Assembly (NCBI RefSeq): GCF_000195315.1
Contig: NC_015389.1
Location: 1,922,001-1,986,000 of the forward strand
DNA: 64,000 nucleotides
Direction of reading: 5' to 3'
From: Coriobacterium glomerans PW2
Lineage (GTDB): Bacteria; Actinomycetota; Coriobacteriia; Coriobacteriales; Coriobacteriaceae
How positions within the stretch are numbered: the first letter of the stretch is position 1; the number at the start of each line of letters is the position of its first letter. Positions 16,572-26,337 of the stretch are shown one piece after another. Both the position numbers and the translations under genes were made by a program. The notes under the pieces were generated by a model. The model searched no databases and was not told where the DNA came from. It saw only the letters and a program-made list of their open reading frames with translations.

Positions 16572-17570
16572 GTGAACTTCCTGAATATCTTCGAGGATCA
16601 CGTGGCGAGCATATTCGGCGCTTCCCGGGCGCCCTTTTCATTCAAGAAGCTCGCCAAGCGGGCGGCCCGCGAGATGGAACAGCAGACATTATCACTGGAT
16701 GGGGTCAACACAGCGCCCGCTCTGTACACGATTCTCGTCGCAAGTGCAGACGATCCCCTGCTGTCGCCCTACTATATCGAACTGGCGCGCGAGGTCAGCG
16801 ACTTCGTGAAAGCGCAGATCGAGAAGAAGCGCTTCGCGCTCATCGGAGAGCCTCTCGTTCGTTTCATGGTCGATCCGTCGCTCAAGGAGGGCAAGTTCAC
16901 CGTCTTCGCGGAAAACGTCGATGCGCCGACGTTGGGCCGGCTCTATGAGGAGGAGCGCGCCTATCAGAGCGGCTTGTCCGCGGGCGGCGGCGAGGAGATG
17001 CGGCCGGTTCGCGATACGCCTGCCGATCCCCGCGAACCTCGATCTCTGCGGGGATCCGTTCCTCTGGTGAGCTCGCGCGTCCCCTCGCCGATCGAGCCCG
17101 CCGCAGGCGTTGCAGGTGCAGCGGTCGCCGACCCGTTCGCACCGACCGCGCCGGACCCTGCCGTCGTGCCCGTCCGCAGGACCGTTCCGCGAGACGAGCT
17201 TCTCGGTCTTGGCGGGGCCGCTGCGACAGGCGCCGAAAGCGTCGCCGTCAACATGGTCGGCTCGCGTGCCCCGCAGGCCCCCGCTCAGCCGCTTGCTCAC
17301 CTCGTCGATGTCGTCACCGGCGACATCTTCAACATCACCGAAGCCCAGTGCATCATCGGCCGCGAGCGCTCCATGACCGACATCACGCTGCGCGACCCGA
17401 ACGTGTCGCGTCGCCACGCGCGTCTGACCTTCACCGGCGCCGATTGGTCGATCGAGGACCTGAACTCGACAAACGGAACGCACGTCAACAATCGTCCGGT
17501 CAGCAGGTCGCCGTTGCGTAGCGGCGATTTGCTGACATTCGGACTCAACACGTTTGAATTTAGGGGCTGA
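16572..17570 (+). CDS. fhaA: FHA domain protein with DUF3662 N-terminus (FhaA)
   Basis: 332 aa. Residues 1-125 match the DUF3662 domain of actinobacterial FhaA; a Pro/Ala-rich linker (about 145-240) follows; residues about 250-332 are an FHA phosphothreonine-binding domain (IIGRERS, NVSRRHARL, DLNSTNGTHVN). In mycobacteria FhaA binds phosphorylated wall-synthesis regulators such as MviN. Start is GTG at 16572, nine bases after GGAGGG. It sits nine bases before fhaB in an operon matching the mycobacterial fhaA-fhaB-pstP-rodA-pbpA order. Confidence 0.93.
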   Translation: MNFLNIFEDHVASIFGASRAPFSFKKLAKRAAREMEQQTLSLDGVNTAPALYTILVASADDPLLSPYYIELAREVSDFVKAQIEKKRFALIGEPLVRFMVDPSLKEGKFTVFAENVDAPTLGRLYEEERAYQSGLSAGGGEEMRPVRDTPADPREPRSLRGSVPLVSSRVPSPIEPAAGVAGAAVADPFAPTAPDPAVVPVRRTVPRDELLGLGGAAATGAESVAVNMVGSRAPQAPAQPLAHLVDVVTGDIFNITEAQCIIGRERSMTDITLRDPNVSRRHARLTFTGADWSIEDLNSTNGTHVNNRPVSRSPLRSGDLLTFGLNTFEFRG

Positions 17571-17578
17571 TACGCCGC

Positions 17579-17992
17579 ATGATTGATATCGTCTTGTATG
17601 CGGGAAGGATCGCGCTGGTCGTTCTGCTCTACATTTTCCTGTTCGCGGTCATGAAGACCGGAGTGGGGCTTGTGCGCGGACAGCGGCGCGACTCGGCTAT
17701 CTGGACCATCGATGTCGACAAGGGACCGCGCGGCATCCGGGGCATTCACGTGGACATGCTCGGTCCGGTCATCGTCGGTCGCTCTCCCTCGTCGGACATC
17801 TGCGTGAACGAGCCGTTCGTCTCGGCATCGCACGCGCGCTTCTCGCTGCAGGGGCCCTCGCTCATCATCGAGGATCTGAACTCGCTTAACGGCACGCTCG
17901 TGAACGGCAAAGAGCTCTCCGATCCCACCACGCTCCGAGAGGGCGATGAGGTGCAGATCGGCGATGTCGTCATGAAAGTGAATCGCCGATGA
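17579..17992 (+). CDS. fhaB: membrane-anchored FHA domain protein (FhaB)
   Basis: 137 aa. One N-terminal TM segment (about 5-26, GRIALVVLLYIFLFAVM) followed by a short linker and an FHA domain (IVGRSPSSDI, SASHARFSLQG, DLNSLNGTLVNG). Matches FhaB/FipA of actinobacteria, which links phospho-signalling to septal and polar wall synthesis. Its stop overlaps the start of the phosphatase gene (ATGA), indicating translational coupling. Confidence 0.92.
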   Translation: MIDIVLYAGRIALVVLLYIFLFAVMKTGVGLVRGQRRDSAIWTIDVDKGPRGIRGIHVDMLGPVIVGRSPSSDICVNEPFVSASHARFSLQGPSLIIEDLNSLNGTLVNGKELSDPTTLREGDEVQIGDVVMKVNRR

Positions 17993-19599
17993 CGGAAGAA
18001 AAGCGCATCGATTCGACAGAGGAGGGGTCCTGTGCGTCGCCGGAGCAGACGACGCAGGGTCTCGCAGACGCCTTCGAGAAGGATTTCACCGAGCAGCCCG
18101 ATCCGGCCTCAGGCGATGACGCATCGTGCGAGACGGCATCCGAGACGACTGAGGAGCCGGATCGGAAAGACGAGATCTCGCAACCGAAGGACACCAGAGA
18201 GCGCGCAGCCCAGCAGAGCTCCCCGGAGGACACGGCTGAGATCGATTCGTCGGCTATCGAGACGAGGATCGGTGCTCCCGACTCGACCATGGACTTCGAG
18301 CCGATTTCACTCGAGCGGGTGGAGACCGATTCGACCTATGATGCGGGCACGACCACGGCGCTGATGTGGGGCGCGCGCTCAGATGTCGGTAGCGTGCGCA
18401 CGCACAACGAGGACTCCTATCTCGTTCAGTCCCCTCTGTTCTGCGTCTGCGACGGAATGGGGGGACACGCCGCCGGCGAGGTCGCCTCCTCGATCGCTGT
18501 GAAAACGATATCGAAGACTGCGCCGCCCTCGGCCAATCCGGCGCTGCTGGGCAGTTCGGTGGAGGCGGCGAACGCCGCGATCATCGAGGCGGCGGCCAAC
18601 GGCCTGGGCAAGCCCGGCATGGGCTGCACGGCGACCGCCGCCTACATCGAGGGCACGACCGTGGCGATCGCCCATGTCGGCGACTCTCGCGCCTATCTCT
18701 TGCATGCGGGAACGCTCATCCGGATCACGCGCGATCACTCCTACGTAGAGGAGTTGATCGACGCTGGCCAGATCACAGCCGACGAGGCCCGCGTCCATCC
18801 CAATCGATCGGTCATCACGCGTGCACTCGGCTCGGATCCGGCGATGTATGCCGACCACTTTCAGCTGAACATCGAGATGGGGGATCGTCTCATCCTGTGC
18901 TCTGATGGGCTGTCGAGCATGATTCCGGACGAGGAGATCGAGAGGATCTCCATCCAGTCCGATACGGCTCAGATCTGCACGGACAACCTTGTCGACGCGG
19001 CGCTCGCGCACGGAGGATCAGACAACGTGACCGTACTGGTCATCGATGTCGTAGACGATGGACGGCTCCGCAAGATCCTGCGTCGGCGGCGACGCAACCT
19101 GATCATCGCGGCATGCTCGCTTCTTCTCACGATCGCGGCAGCCGTCGGCATCGCGTTTTTTCTCGTCACGAACTCGACCTACCTCGGTTCCAATAGCGGC
19201 AAGGTCGCCATCTACTCGGGGGTGCCCTCCTCGTTCATGGGTCTCAAGTTCAGCTGGCTTCAGGACACCACGTCGATCAAGCTCGAAGATCTCCCCGAGG
19301 ACACGCGAGCTCGCCTCCAAGGCGGAATCCCGCAGAAAAGCTACGATGAAGCGATGGACACCATCTCAAAATACCGCAAGCAGATCGACGAGGAGCAGAC
19401 CCGTCAGGCGAACGACGCCGCGGCGATTCGCAAGAACAAGAACGAGCCGGAGCCGTCGGCGGATTCTCCTGCTACCCCCCCATCCGATGATGCCACCGCG
19501 GAATCGCAGGGCGATCCCGCGCAAGGCGATACGCTCGATCAGGATGAAAGCGGACTCGCCGGCACGCTCGCTCCCACGAACGGAGGCGATGCGCAATGA
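17989..19599 (+). CDS. pstP: PP2C-family Ser/Thr phosphatase, membrane bound (PstP)
   Basis: 536 aa. The first ~120 residues are acidic and disordered (rich in E, D, S, T), not seen in the compact mycobacterial protein. The PP2C catalytic domain spans about 128-360: SDVGSVRTHNEDSY, VCDGMGGHAAGE, HVGDSRAY, CSDGLSSMI and GGSDNVTVLV, with the metal-binding Asp residues present. One TM segment (about 370-394) leads to an extracytoplasmic tail of about 140 residues ending in low-complexity sequence. It should reverse phosphorylation by the two kinases of the operon. Coupled at both ends by ATGA overlaps. Confidence 0.93.
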   Translation: MTEEKRIDSTEEGSCASPEQTTQGLADAFEKDFTEQPDPASGDDASCETASETTEEPDRKDEISQPKDTRERAAQQSSPEDTAEIDSSAIETRIGAPDSTMDFEPISLERVETDSTYDAGTTTALMWGARSDVGSVRTHNEDSYLVQSPLFCVCDGMGGHAAGEVASSIAVKTISKTAPPSANPALLGSSVEAANAAIIEAAANGLGKPGMGCTATAAYIEGTTVAIAHVGDSRAYLLHAGTLIRITRDHSYVEELIDAGQITADEARVHPNRSVITRALGSDPAMYADHFQLNIEMGDRLILCSDGLSSMIPDEEIERISIQSDTAQICTDNLVDAALAHGGSDNVTVLVIDVVDDGRLRKILRRRRRNLIIAACSLLLTIAAAVGIAFFLVTNSTYLGSNSGKVAIYSGVPSSFMGLKFSWLQDTTSIKLEDLPEDTRARLQGGIPQKSYDEAMDTISKYRKQIDEEQTRQANDAAAIRKNKNEPEPSADSPATPPSDDATAESQGDPAQGDTLDQDESGLAGTLAPTNGGDAQ

Positions 19600-22523
19600 G
19601 CTCGCGCCGCAACACCGAGCTGTTTCTTCTGGTCGCAGCCGCGTTTCCCGTGACGCTGCTCTATGCGATGTACGTCGTCGCCATCGGATCGTCCCTATCG
19701 GCCCAGGCCCTGGCGGTTCCGATCGGTTTGTTCGCCGCTTTCGCCGCGGCTCACATCGCCGTTCGCATCTTCGCGGCCGGTGCCGATCCGGCGCTCTTGC
19801 CGATCGTGTTCATCCTCTCCGGCGTGGGGATCACGTTCGTCACGCGGCTGGAACCGTCCCTTGCCATGAACCAGCTCATCTACTTGTTTATCGCGATCGG
19901 TCTCATGATCGGTACGCTCGCTGTCGTCAAGAACCTCGATATGATCAAGCGATACAAGTTCACGCTCGGATTCATCGGTATCTTGCTGCTGGTGCTCCCG
20001 ATGTTTATCGGGACCGAGATCTCCGGATCGAAGCTGTGGATCAACATCGGCAACATCGCGAGCATTCAGCCCGGCGAGTTCGCGAAGTTCTTCATCGTTT
20101 TGTTCCTGGCCGGATACCTCGCGGAGAACCGCGAGCTGCTCTCGATCTCGAGCCACTCGATTCTGGGGTTCAAGCTCCCTCGGTTGCGCCTGCTCATGCC
20201 CTTGTTCATCGTCTGGGCGATATGCGTGCTCATCGTCGTGTTCGAACGCGATCTCGGTAGCGCCCTTCTGTTTTACACCTTGTTCCTCATCATGCTCTAT
20301 GCCGCCACCGGACGCATCTCATATGTGATCATCGGTATCGTCTTGCTGGTCATCGGTGGAACCGGTGCCTTCCAGGTCCTGAACCACGTGCGCACCCGCT
20401 TCGAGATCTGGATGGATCCGTTCGCCGATCCCTCCGGTTCCGGAATGCAGATCGTCCAGTCGCTGTTCTCACTCGCCGACGGCGGCTTCGTCGGAACGGG
20501 CATCGGCAAGGGACTTGCGACAAAGATTCCCGTAGTCGGCTCGGACTTCATCTTCTCCGGCATCGGCGAGGAGATGGGTCTTCTGGGTGGCGCGGCCGTT
20601 CTTCTGCTTTTCATGCTCTTCGCCGTCCGCGGTCTCACCACCGCTGCTCGCGCGAAGTCGGATCTCGCGGCTTTCTCCGCGACCGGTCTCACGGCCGCGA
20701 TCTCGTTTCAGGCCTTCCTCATCGTGGGGGGCGTCACCCGCCTCATCCCGCTCACCGGCGTCACGCTTCCCTTCATGAGCCAAGGCGGCACCTCGTTGCT
20801 GGCGAGCTTCGTCATCATCGCACTGCTCATGCGAGCCGGCGATGAGGCAACCGGCCGCGAGGCGGAGCTGGCTGGCTCCGGGGTGGTCAAAGCGCTGGCG
20901 AGCGCACCCGGCGCACCCAATCCGGGCACCACCGCTGGCAACGCGAGAGCGATTCCCTCGACCGACGCCCGACCGCGCGCGCGGTCGCGCGGGGTCGGCT
21001 CTCATGCGCAACCTACTCCGCGCATGCGGCGCCACCTGCTCGAGACCCCCGAATCCGGTGTCTTGGGACGGGTCGCGCTCGCAAAGCGCCTTACGCGCAC
21101 GGTCGTGCTGTTCACGGCTCTGTTCGCCATGCTCATCGCCAACCTGACATACATTCAAGTCATCAAAGCGGACGAGTATCGCAACATGAGCATCAACAAC
21201 CATACCATCGAGCGCACGCAGCGCATCAAGCGCGGATCCATCATCACTTCCGATGGCGTCACACTCGCTGAATCGCTGCGCCAAGGTGACGGCACCTACA
21301 AGCGCACCTATCCGAACGGCAACCTGGCAGCCCATACCGTGGGCTACTATTCACAGCGTTACGGTGCAACCGGTGTCGAGAAATCGCAGAATCGCACGCT
21401 GAGCGGCTCAAAAGATTATTCGAGCTGGGAGAACGCACTGAGCTCGCTTGCAGGCATCGCGCAACCCGGAAACTCCGTGAAGCTCACGATCGACTCGCGT
21501 ATCCAAAAGGCCGCCGAGTCGGCCCTGAAGGGTCTCAAGGGCTCCATCGTCGTGCTCGATCCGCGTACCGGCGCAGTCATCGCGAAGGCCAATGCGCCCA
21601 CCTACGACAACACTGACTCCGATAGCATCGCTGCGGTTTTGAACAGCGGATCAGATGAGTCAAAGGGGTCGATGTTCGATCGGGCGACGCAGGCGCTCTA
21701 TACACCGGGCTCCACGTTCAAGGTCGTGACCCTTTCCGCTGCGCTCGAGACGGGCACCGCGACGCTCGAGACGAAATTCAATTCTCCGAGCTCCATGAAC
21801 ATCGGCGGAGCAGACGTTACAAATGTCAACAGGGCGAACTTCGGAACCGTCTCATTGCGAAGGGCATTCGAGGTCTCCTCCAACGTGGTCTATGGCCAGG
21901 TTGCGGGCAAACTTGGCGCAGACAAGCTCGTACTGTTCGCAAAGGCGTTCGGCTTCGGACAATCACTCGGGCAGGACTTCTCCACAAGCGCCTCATATAT
22001 GCCCAAGCCACAGGAGATGAAGGCGTGGGAACTCGCTTGGGCGGGCGCAGGACAGCCCGTCGGGCAGGGCCACAAGCCCGGTCCGCAGCTGACGACGATG
22101 CAAAACGCCGTCATCGCCGCTGCGATCGCAAACGGCGGCATCGCCATGGATCCCTATATCTGCGGTCAGATTCTGGCCCCAGACGGGACCGTCATCAAAT
22201 CGACGCAACCCCGATCTCTCGGTCAGGCGGTGAGCGCAGGTACCGCCGATCAGGTGAAGAGCGCTATGCTCGATGTCGTCCAGCGCGGCACCGGACGAGA
22301 AGCCGCTATCAAAGGCGTCAAGGTGGCGGGAAAGACCGGAACCGGAGAGACCAACTTGGCCTCGAAAGAGAATGCGAACTCGACATTCGTCGGCTTCGCC
22401 CCCTATGACACCCCAACCGTCGCCATCTCGGTGGTGATCGAGAACTACTATGAGAGCAACGTCACAGCCGCATCGGTCGCAGGCAAGATCCTTGCCGCAG
22501 CACTTGCCGTACAGGGGTCGTGA
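19596..22523 (+). CDS. fused RodA/FtsW peptidoglycan polymerase and class B penicillin-binding protein
   Basis: 975 aa in one uninterrupted frame. Residues about 1-415 are a SEDS (RodA/FtsW) polytopic glycosyltransferase: about ten TM segments, FERDLGSALLFYTLFL, QSLFSLADGGFVGTGIG and FIFSGIGEEMGLLGG. A Pro/Arg-rich linker (about 425-495) precedes a single TM (about 503-522) and a PbpA-like transpeptidase with SxxK (STFK near 706), SxN (SSN near 760) and KTGTGE (near 912). In mycobacteria rodA and pbpA are adjacent separate genes; here the sugar-polymerising and peptide-crosslinking partners share one chain. Start ATG overlaps the phosphatase stop. The next gene is the PASTA kinase 53 bp on. 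I cannot exclude internal initiation that also yields free PBP. Confidence 0.93.
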   Translation: MSSRRNTELFLLVAAAFPVTLLYAMYVVAIGSSLSAQALAVPIGLFAAFAAAHIAVRIFAAGADPALLPIVFILSGVGITFVTRLEPSLAMNQLIYLFIAIGLMIGTLAVVKNLDMIKRYKFTLGFIGILLLVLPMFIGTEISGSKLWINIGNIASIQPGEFAKFFIVLFLAGYLAENRELLSISSHSILGFKLPRLRLLMPLFIVWAICVLIVVFERDLGSALLFYTLFLIMLYAATGRISYVIIGIVLLVIGGTGAFQVLNHVRTRFEIWMDPFADPSGSGMQIVQSLFSLADGGFVGTGIGKGLATKIPVVGSDFIFSGIGEEMGLLGGAAVLLLFMLFAVRGLTTAARAKSDLAAFSATGLTAAISFQAFLIVGGVTRLIPLTGVTLPFMSQGGTSLLASFVIIALLMRAGDEATGREAELAGSGVVKALASAPGAPNPGTTAGNARAIPSTDARPRARSRGVGSHAQPTPRMRRHLLETPESGVLGRVALAKRLTRTVVLFTALFAMLIANLTYIQVIKADEYRNMSINNHTIERTQRIKRGSIITSDGVTLAESLRQGDGTYKRTYPNGNLAAHTVGYYSQRYGATGVEKSQNRTLSGSKDYSSWENALSSLAGIAQPGNSVKLTIDSRIQKAAESALKGLKGSIVVLDPRTGAVIAKANAPTYDNTDSDSIAAVLNSGSDESKGSMFDRATQALYTPGSTFKVVTLSAALETGTATLETKFNSPSSMNIGGADVTNVNRANFGTVSLRRAFEVSSNVVYGQVAGKLGADKLVLFAKAFGFGQSLGQDFSTSASYMPKPQEMKAWELAWAGAGQPVGQGHKPGPQLTTMQNAVIAAAIANGGIAMDPYICGQILAPDGTVIKSTQPRSLGQAVSAGTADQVKSAMLDVVQRGTGREAAIKGVKVAGKTGTGETNLASKENANSTFVGFAPYDTPTVAISVVIENYYESNVTAASVAGKILAAALAVQGS

Positions 22524-22576
22524 GGACCATGACAGATGGAAACAGCATGCCCGAGAGCATCGGATAGGAGAGCAGC

Positions 22577-24544
22577 ATGGGTCAGAGGATCCTTGGAGGA
22601 AGATATCTTCTCAAAGATAAGATCGGCACCGGGGGCATGGCCACGGTGTATCGGGCGCAGGACAAGGTCTTGGATCGCTCGGTCGCCGTCAAGATCATGC
22701 TGCCGCAGTACGCATCGGACGCAACATTCGCGGCGCGCTTCAAGCAGGAAGCCCGCGCCGCCGCGGGTCTGCAGAGTCCCTATATCGTAGGCGTCTACGA
22801 TTGGGGCAAAGACGGTGACACGTACTACATCGTCATGGAGTATCTGCGCGGTACCGATCTCAAAAGCGGAATCCGAGCTCACGGCGCGCTCGATTCAAAG
22901 AAGGTCGCGCAGATCGGCTCGCAGATCTGCTCGGCTCTTGCAGTCGCTCACAAGCACGAGATCGTGCACCGCGACATCAAGCCGCAAAACATCATGGTTC
23001 AGCCCGACGGCAACATCAAGGTCATGGACTTCGGCATCGCTCGAGCCAAGAACAGCCATCTCACGCAAGACAACAACGTGCTCGGTACGGCCCACTATGT
23101 CTCACCCGAGCAGACGCGCGGTCAAGAGCTCGGGCCGACGTCGGATCTGTACTCGCTCGGCGTAGTCATGTACGAGTGCGCGACCGGGTCGGTTCCCTTC
23201 GACGGCGACGATGCCATCTCTGTCGCGCTTCGGCAGGTCAACGAGCTACCCGTCGCACCCAGACAGGTAAATCCAGCCGTGGATGCGGACCTCGAGCGCA
23301 TCATCTTGCGCTGCATGGAGAAGAACCCTGCAGACCGGTTCCAGAGCGCGGAGGAACTTCGCGCCGCACTCAACAGCTATCTTGCCGGTCGCACGGTCGA
23401 CATCCCCGAACCAACCCACGTGCTCGGTGTCGCACCGATCGGCGCGACGACCGAAACCGACCTCTTGGGCAATCAGACCAGAACCATGGTGAGTCCGGTA
23501 CGCGACGCCGCCGCGGGACCGAGTGCGACCGAGCAGGCGAGCTCGGGTCCCTACGAGCGCAAGCCGAGGCGTCGTGGCAAGATCATCGCGGGCATCATAG
23601 CCGCGATCGTGCTCATCGCTGCGATCACGATCTTCGCGACGAATCTGTTCGGCCAGACGCAGCAGGTTGAGGTACCCAACGTGCTCGATATGAGCCAGGA
23701 GGAGGCCATCAAGAAGATCGAGGACAGCGGTTTCAAGGTCCACCAACCCATATCGAGCCAGTTCGACAACGACTACGAGGAGGGCAAGGTCTGCGACCAG
23801 ACTCCCAAGGGTGCTCAGAGCAGAGCGAAGGGCTCCGAGATCTCCATCACGATCTCAAAGGGAGCCAAACCCGATGAGACCGTTCAGGTCCCCAACATCG
23901 TTGGCAAGGACAAAGATGAAGCGAGCAGGCTTCTGACTGATCAGGGTTTGGTCCCCAATCCGACCGAGGAGTCGAACGACGCTCCGATCGGCCAAGTTTT
24001 CCAGCAGATCCAAGCGGCGGGCACATCCGTCAAGAAGGGGTCTGCGATCGACTACAAGGTCTCGACCGGGCCCGAACAGGTCACAGTTCCCAACCTTATC
24101 GGTTTGACCCAGCAACAGGCCGAGGCGAAGTTGAAGTCCCTCAACCTGCAGGGCAGCGCCTCGAAGGATACCAGCAATACAACGAAGGGGCAGGTTTTCA
24201 AGCAGGATCCCGCATCGGGCTCTTCGGTCGATATCGGTTCCACGGTGAGCTATACGATCTCGACCGGCCCGGCAGAGCCCAGCACCGTACTCGTTCCCGA
24301 TCTCAGCGGCATGACCGAGCAACAGGCGAGCGATGCGCTCAAATCCAAGGGTTTCGGCATGAATACGACATTTGAGTATGACAGCACCGTGAAGAGGGGC
24401 TATGTGATCAGCTTCAACCCGAAACTGAACCAGAAGAGCGGCACCACGATCACCGTCGTCATCTCAAGGGGACCAAAGCCCGACCCGAATCCCCAGCCGA
24501 GCACCGACCCCGATAAGAAACCGGTTCAAAGCTCGGGGAACTGA
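22577..24544 (+). CDS. pknB: PASTA-domain Ser/Thr protein kinase PknB
   Basis: 655 aa. Kinase domain about 9-270 (GTGGMATVY, AVKIM, HRDIKPQNIM, DFGIAR, YVSPEQ), juxtamembrane linker, one TM (about 336-356), then four extracellular PASTA repeats starting at VEVPNVLDMS, VQVPNIVGK, VTVPNLIGL and VLVPDLSGM, and a Pro-rich tail. This is the usual Gram-positive receptor kinase that binds muropeptides or lipid II and controls wall synthesis; its likely targets FhaA, FhaB and the RodA-PBP fusion are in the same operon. ATG follows AGGAGAG by five bases. Confidence 0.96.
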   Translation: MGQRILGGRYLLKDKIGTGGMATVYRAQDKVLDRSVAVKIMLPQYASDATFAARFKQEARAAAGLQSPYIVGVYDWGKDGDTYYIVMEYLRGTDLKSGIRAHGALDSKKVAQIGSQICSALAVAHKHEIVHRDIKPQNIMVQPDGNIKVMDFGIARAKNSHLTQDNNVLGTAHYVSPEQTRGQELGPTSDLYSLGVVMYECATGSVPFDGDDAISVALRQVNELPVAPRQVNPAVDADLERIILRCMEKNPADRFQSAEELRAALNSYLAGRTVDIPEPTHVLGVAPIGATTETDLLGNQTRTMVSPVRDAAAGPSATEQASSGPYERKPRRRGKIIAGIIAAIVLIAAITIFATNLFGQTQQVEVPNVLDMSQEEAIKKIEDSGFKVHQPISSQFDNDYEEGKVCDQTPKGAQSRAKGSEISITISKGAKPDETVQVPNIVGKDKDEASRLLTDQGLVPNPTEESNDAPIGQVFQQIQAAGTSVKKGSAIDYKVSTGPEQVTVPNLIGLTQQQAEAKLKSLNLQGSASKDTSNTTKGQVFKQDPASGSSVDIGSTVSYTISTGPAEPSTVLVPDLSGMTEQQASDALKSKGFGMNTTFEYDSTVKRGYVISFNPKLNQKSGTTITVVISRGPKPDPNPQPSTDPDKKPVQSSGN

Positions 24545-24634
24545 TGCCTTCGCGATCGGTCGGTCTCATCGATCAAACTGAGGCAGCTGCATAGCCCTGC
24601 CTGCTCCTCCTGCGAGGTAGCGAACTGTTTTCGC

Positions 24635-24659
24635 GAGCCGCTCAGCATTCGAGCGGCTC
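24635..24659 (+). terminator. hairpin after pknB
   Basis: GAGCCGCTC and GAGCGGCTC form a nine-bp perfect stem with a seven-base loop, 91 bp after the pknB stop. The T-rich stretch only begins at about 24675, so it is a plausible but not classical terminator. Confidence 0.55.
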
Positions 24660-24774
24660 CCTTGCGACCTGCATGGTTCTTTTTCTTTCGGCGGAATCAG
24701 ATTGTGATTCGATCGCAATCGGGAATAAGGGTGGTATCCAATTCGTAGGCATCTGTTGTACACGAGGTGATTCC

Positions 24775-26175
24775 ATGCCTGTTCTCGCCGCATTCGCGCT
24801 GCCCCATCCACCGCTCATCCTCCCGCGCATAGGACATGGCCGCGAACACGAGATATCGTCTACCGTCGAGGCATATCACGAAGTCGCGCGCCGCGTGGCG
24901 GAGCTCGAGCCTGAGACGATCGTGTTGTCGAGCCCGCACTCCCCAATGTTTGCCGATTATCTGCATATCGCCCCCGGATCGGGGGCACGGGGCACGTTCG
25001 CGCAATTCGGCGACGAATCCGACGGATCGAACGTGCGCTACGATGAGGAGTTCGTCGACGAGCTGTCTCGTCGCGCCGACCGCGACGGCCTGCGCGCGGG
25101 CACCTTCGGCGGGCCCGCGCAGGATCTCGACTGGGGCGTGCTCGTTCCGCTTCACTTCATCGAGGAGAGCTATCGCGACTTCAGATTGGTGCGGATCAGT
25201 CTCTCGGGGCTCTCGCCACTCGATCACTACCATCTCGGACAGCTTGTGCTCGCTTCGGCTGACGCCCTCTCTCGACGCGTCGTCATGATCGCTTCAGGGG
25301 ATCTCTCCCATAAGCTCAGCTCCGAGGGACCCTATGGCTTCGCTGAAGAAGGCTCCGTCTTCGATGCGCTTGTCTGCGAGACGTTTCAGAGCGGCGAGCT
25401 CGATCGTCTGCTTACGATAGATCCGGCCCTGGCAGAGCGAGCCGCCGAGTGCGGACTGCGATCCTTTCAGATCATGGCGGGCACACTCGATCGCACGCCC
25501 ATCACATCCGAGCTTCTCTGCTATGAGGGACCGTTCGGCGTGGGATACGGCATCGGGGCGTTCACACCGATCGATGCTCCGGGTACAGATGAAGCGCGCG
25601 CCTACGGAAGCCGATACGAGCAGAGCCACGAACAGGAGATGCGCACCTTGCGTGAAAACGAGGATCCTCTTGTACGCCTCGCACGGACCTCCCTTGAGCA
25701 CTATGTCCATGAACGCACCGCGCTGATTCTGCCAGACGATACGCCAGCCGAGCTACTCGGAAGACGGTCGGGAGCTTTTGTCTCGATCAAGAAACATGGT
25801 CAGCTGAGGGGCTGCATCGGCACGATCGAGCCCGTCCATGCAGATCTCGCCTACGAAATCATCGATAACGCGGTATCCGCCGGTTGCCGAGATCCCAGAT
25901 TCCCCCCGGTGAGCATCGATGAACTCGACGAGCTCGTCTATGATGTCGATGTCATGGGGACGCCCGAACCGGTAACAAGCATCGACGAGCTCGATCCTTC
26001 TCGCTTCGGTGTGATCGTGAGCGGAAGCGACGGGCGTCGCGGCCTGCTTCTGCCCGATCTCGATGGGGTGGACAGCGTCGAGGACCAAGTGAGCATCGCC
26101 GCACGCAAGGGCGGCATCGATCCGAGTGAACCCGGCGTTCGCCTCGAGCGGTTCTCCGTCGAGCGCCACGCATGA
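24775..26175 (+). CDS. fused Memo-like / AMMECR1 protein (AmmeMemoRadiSam system)
   Basis: 466 aa with two halves. Residues about 1-260 belong to the class III extradiol dioxygenase-like (LigB/Memo) family, with VLSSPHSPMFADY, the GSGARGTFAQFG segment, LDWGVLVPLHF and MIASGDLSHKLS. Residues about 295-460 are an AMMECR1 domain (GAFVSIKKHGQLRGCIGTIEP, SAGCRDPRFPPVSIDEL, LLLPDL). These domains, together with a radical SAM protein, make up the AmmeMemoRadiSam set of unsettled function; no radical SAM gene is next to it here. ATG 24775 has GAGGTGA five bases upstream; the frame is open further up but not family-like. Confidence 0.9.
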   Translation: MPVLAAFALPHPPLILPRIGHGREHEISSTVEAYHEVARRVAELEPETIVLSSPHSPMFADYLHIAPGSGARGTFAQFGDESDGSNVRYDEEFVDELSRRADRDGLRAGTFGGPAQDLDWGVLVPLHFIEESYRDFRLVRISLSGLSPLDHYHLGQLVLASADALSRRVVMIASGDLSHKLSSEGPYGFAEEGSVFDALVCETFQSGELDRLLTIDPALAERAAECGLRSFQIMAGTLDRTPITSELLCYEGPFGVGYGIGAFTPIDAPGTDEARAYGSRYEQSHEQEMRTLRENEDPLVRLARTSLEHYVHERTALILPDDTPAELLGRRSGAFVSIKKHGQLRGCIGTIEPVHADLAYEIIDNAVSAGCRDPRFPPVSIDELDELVYDVDVMGTPEPVTSIDELDPSRFGVIVSGSDGRRGLLLPDLDGVDSVEDQVSIAARKGGIDPSEPGVRLERFSVERHA

Positions 26176-26337
26176 ACTCAGCCTGCTGATGTGCTGAGCG
26201 CTCAGACGGAGCATGCGACGCTGTGGCGTTTGAGCGAGAAGAGCGCGATCAGACCATGTGATGATCCAGATGGGTATACCAACCGACATGTCTTGCGTGC
26301 CGTATCGGATTCGGCTCGGCAAAGGAGGATGCGTCGC

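Noticed and set aside
22529-22567. 12-codon frame between the RodA-PBP fusion and pknB
   Set aside because: No clear ribosome site of its own and no conserved feature; likely chance.
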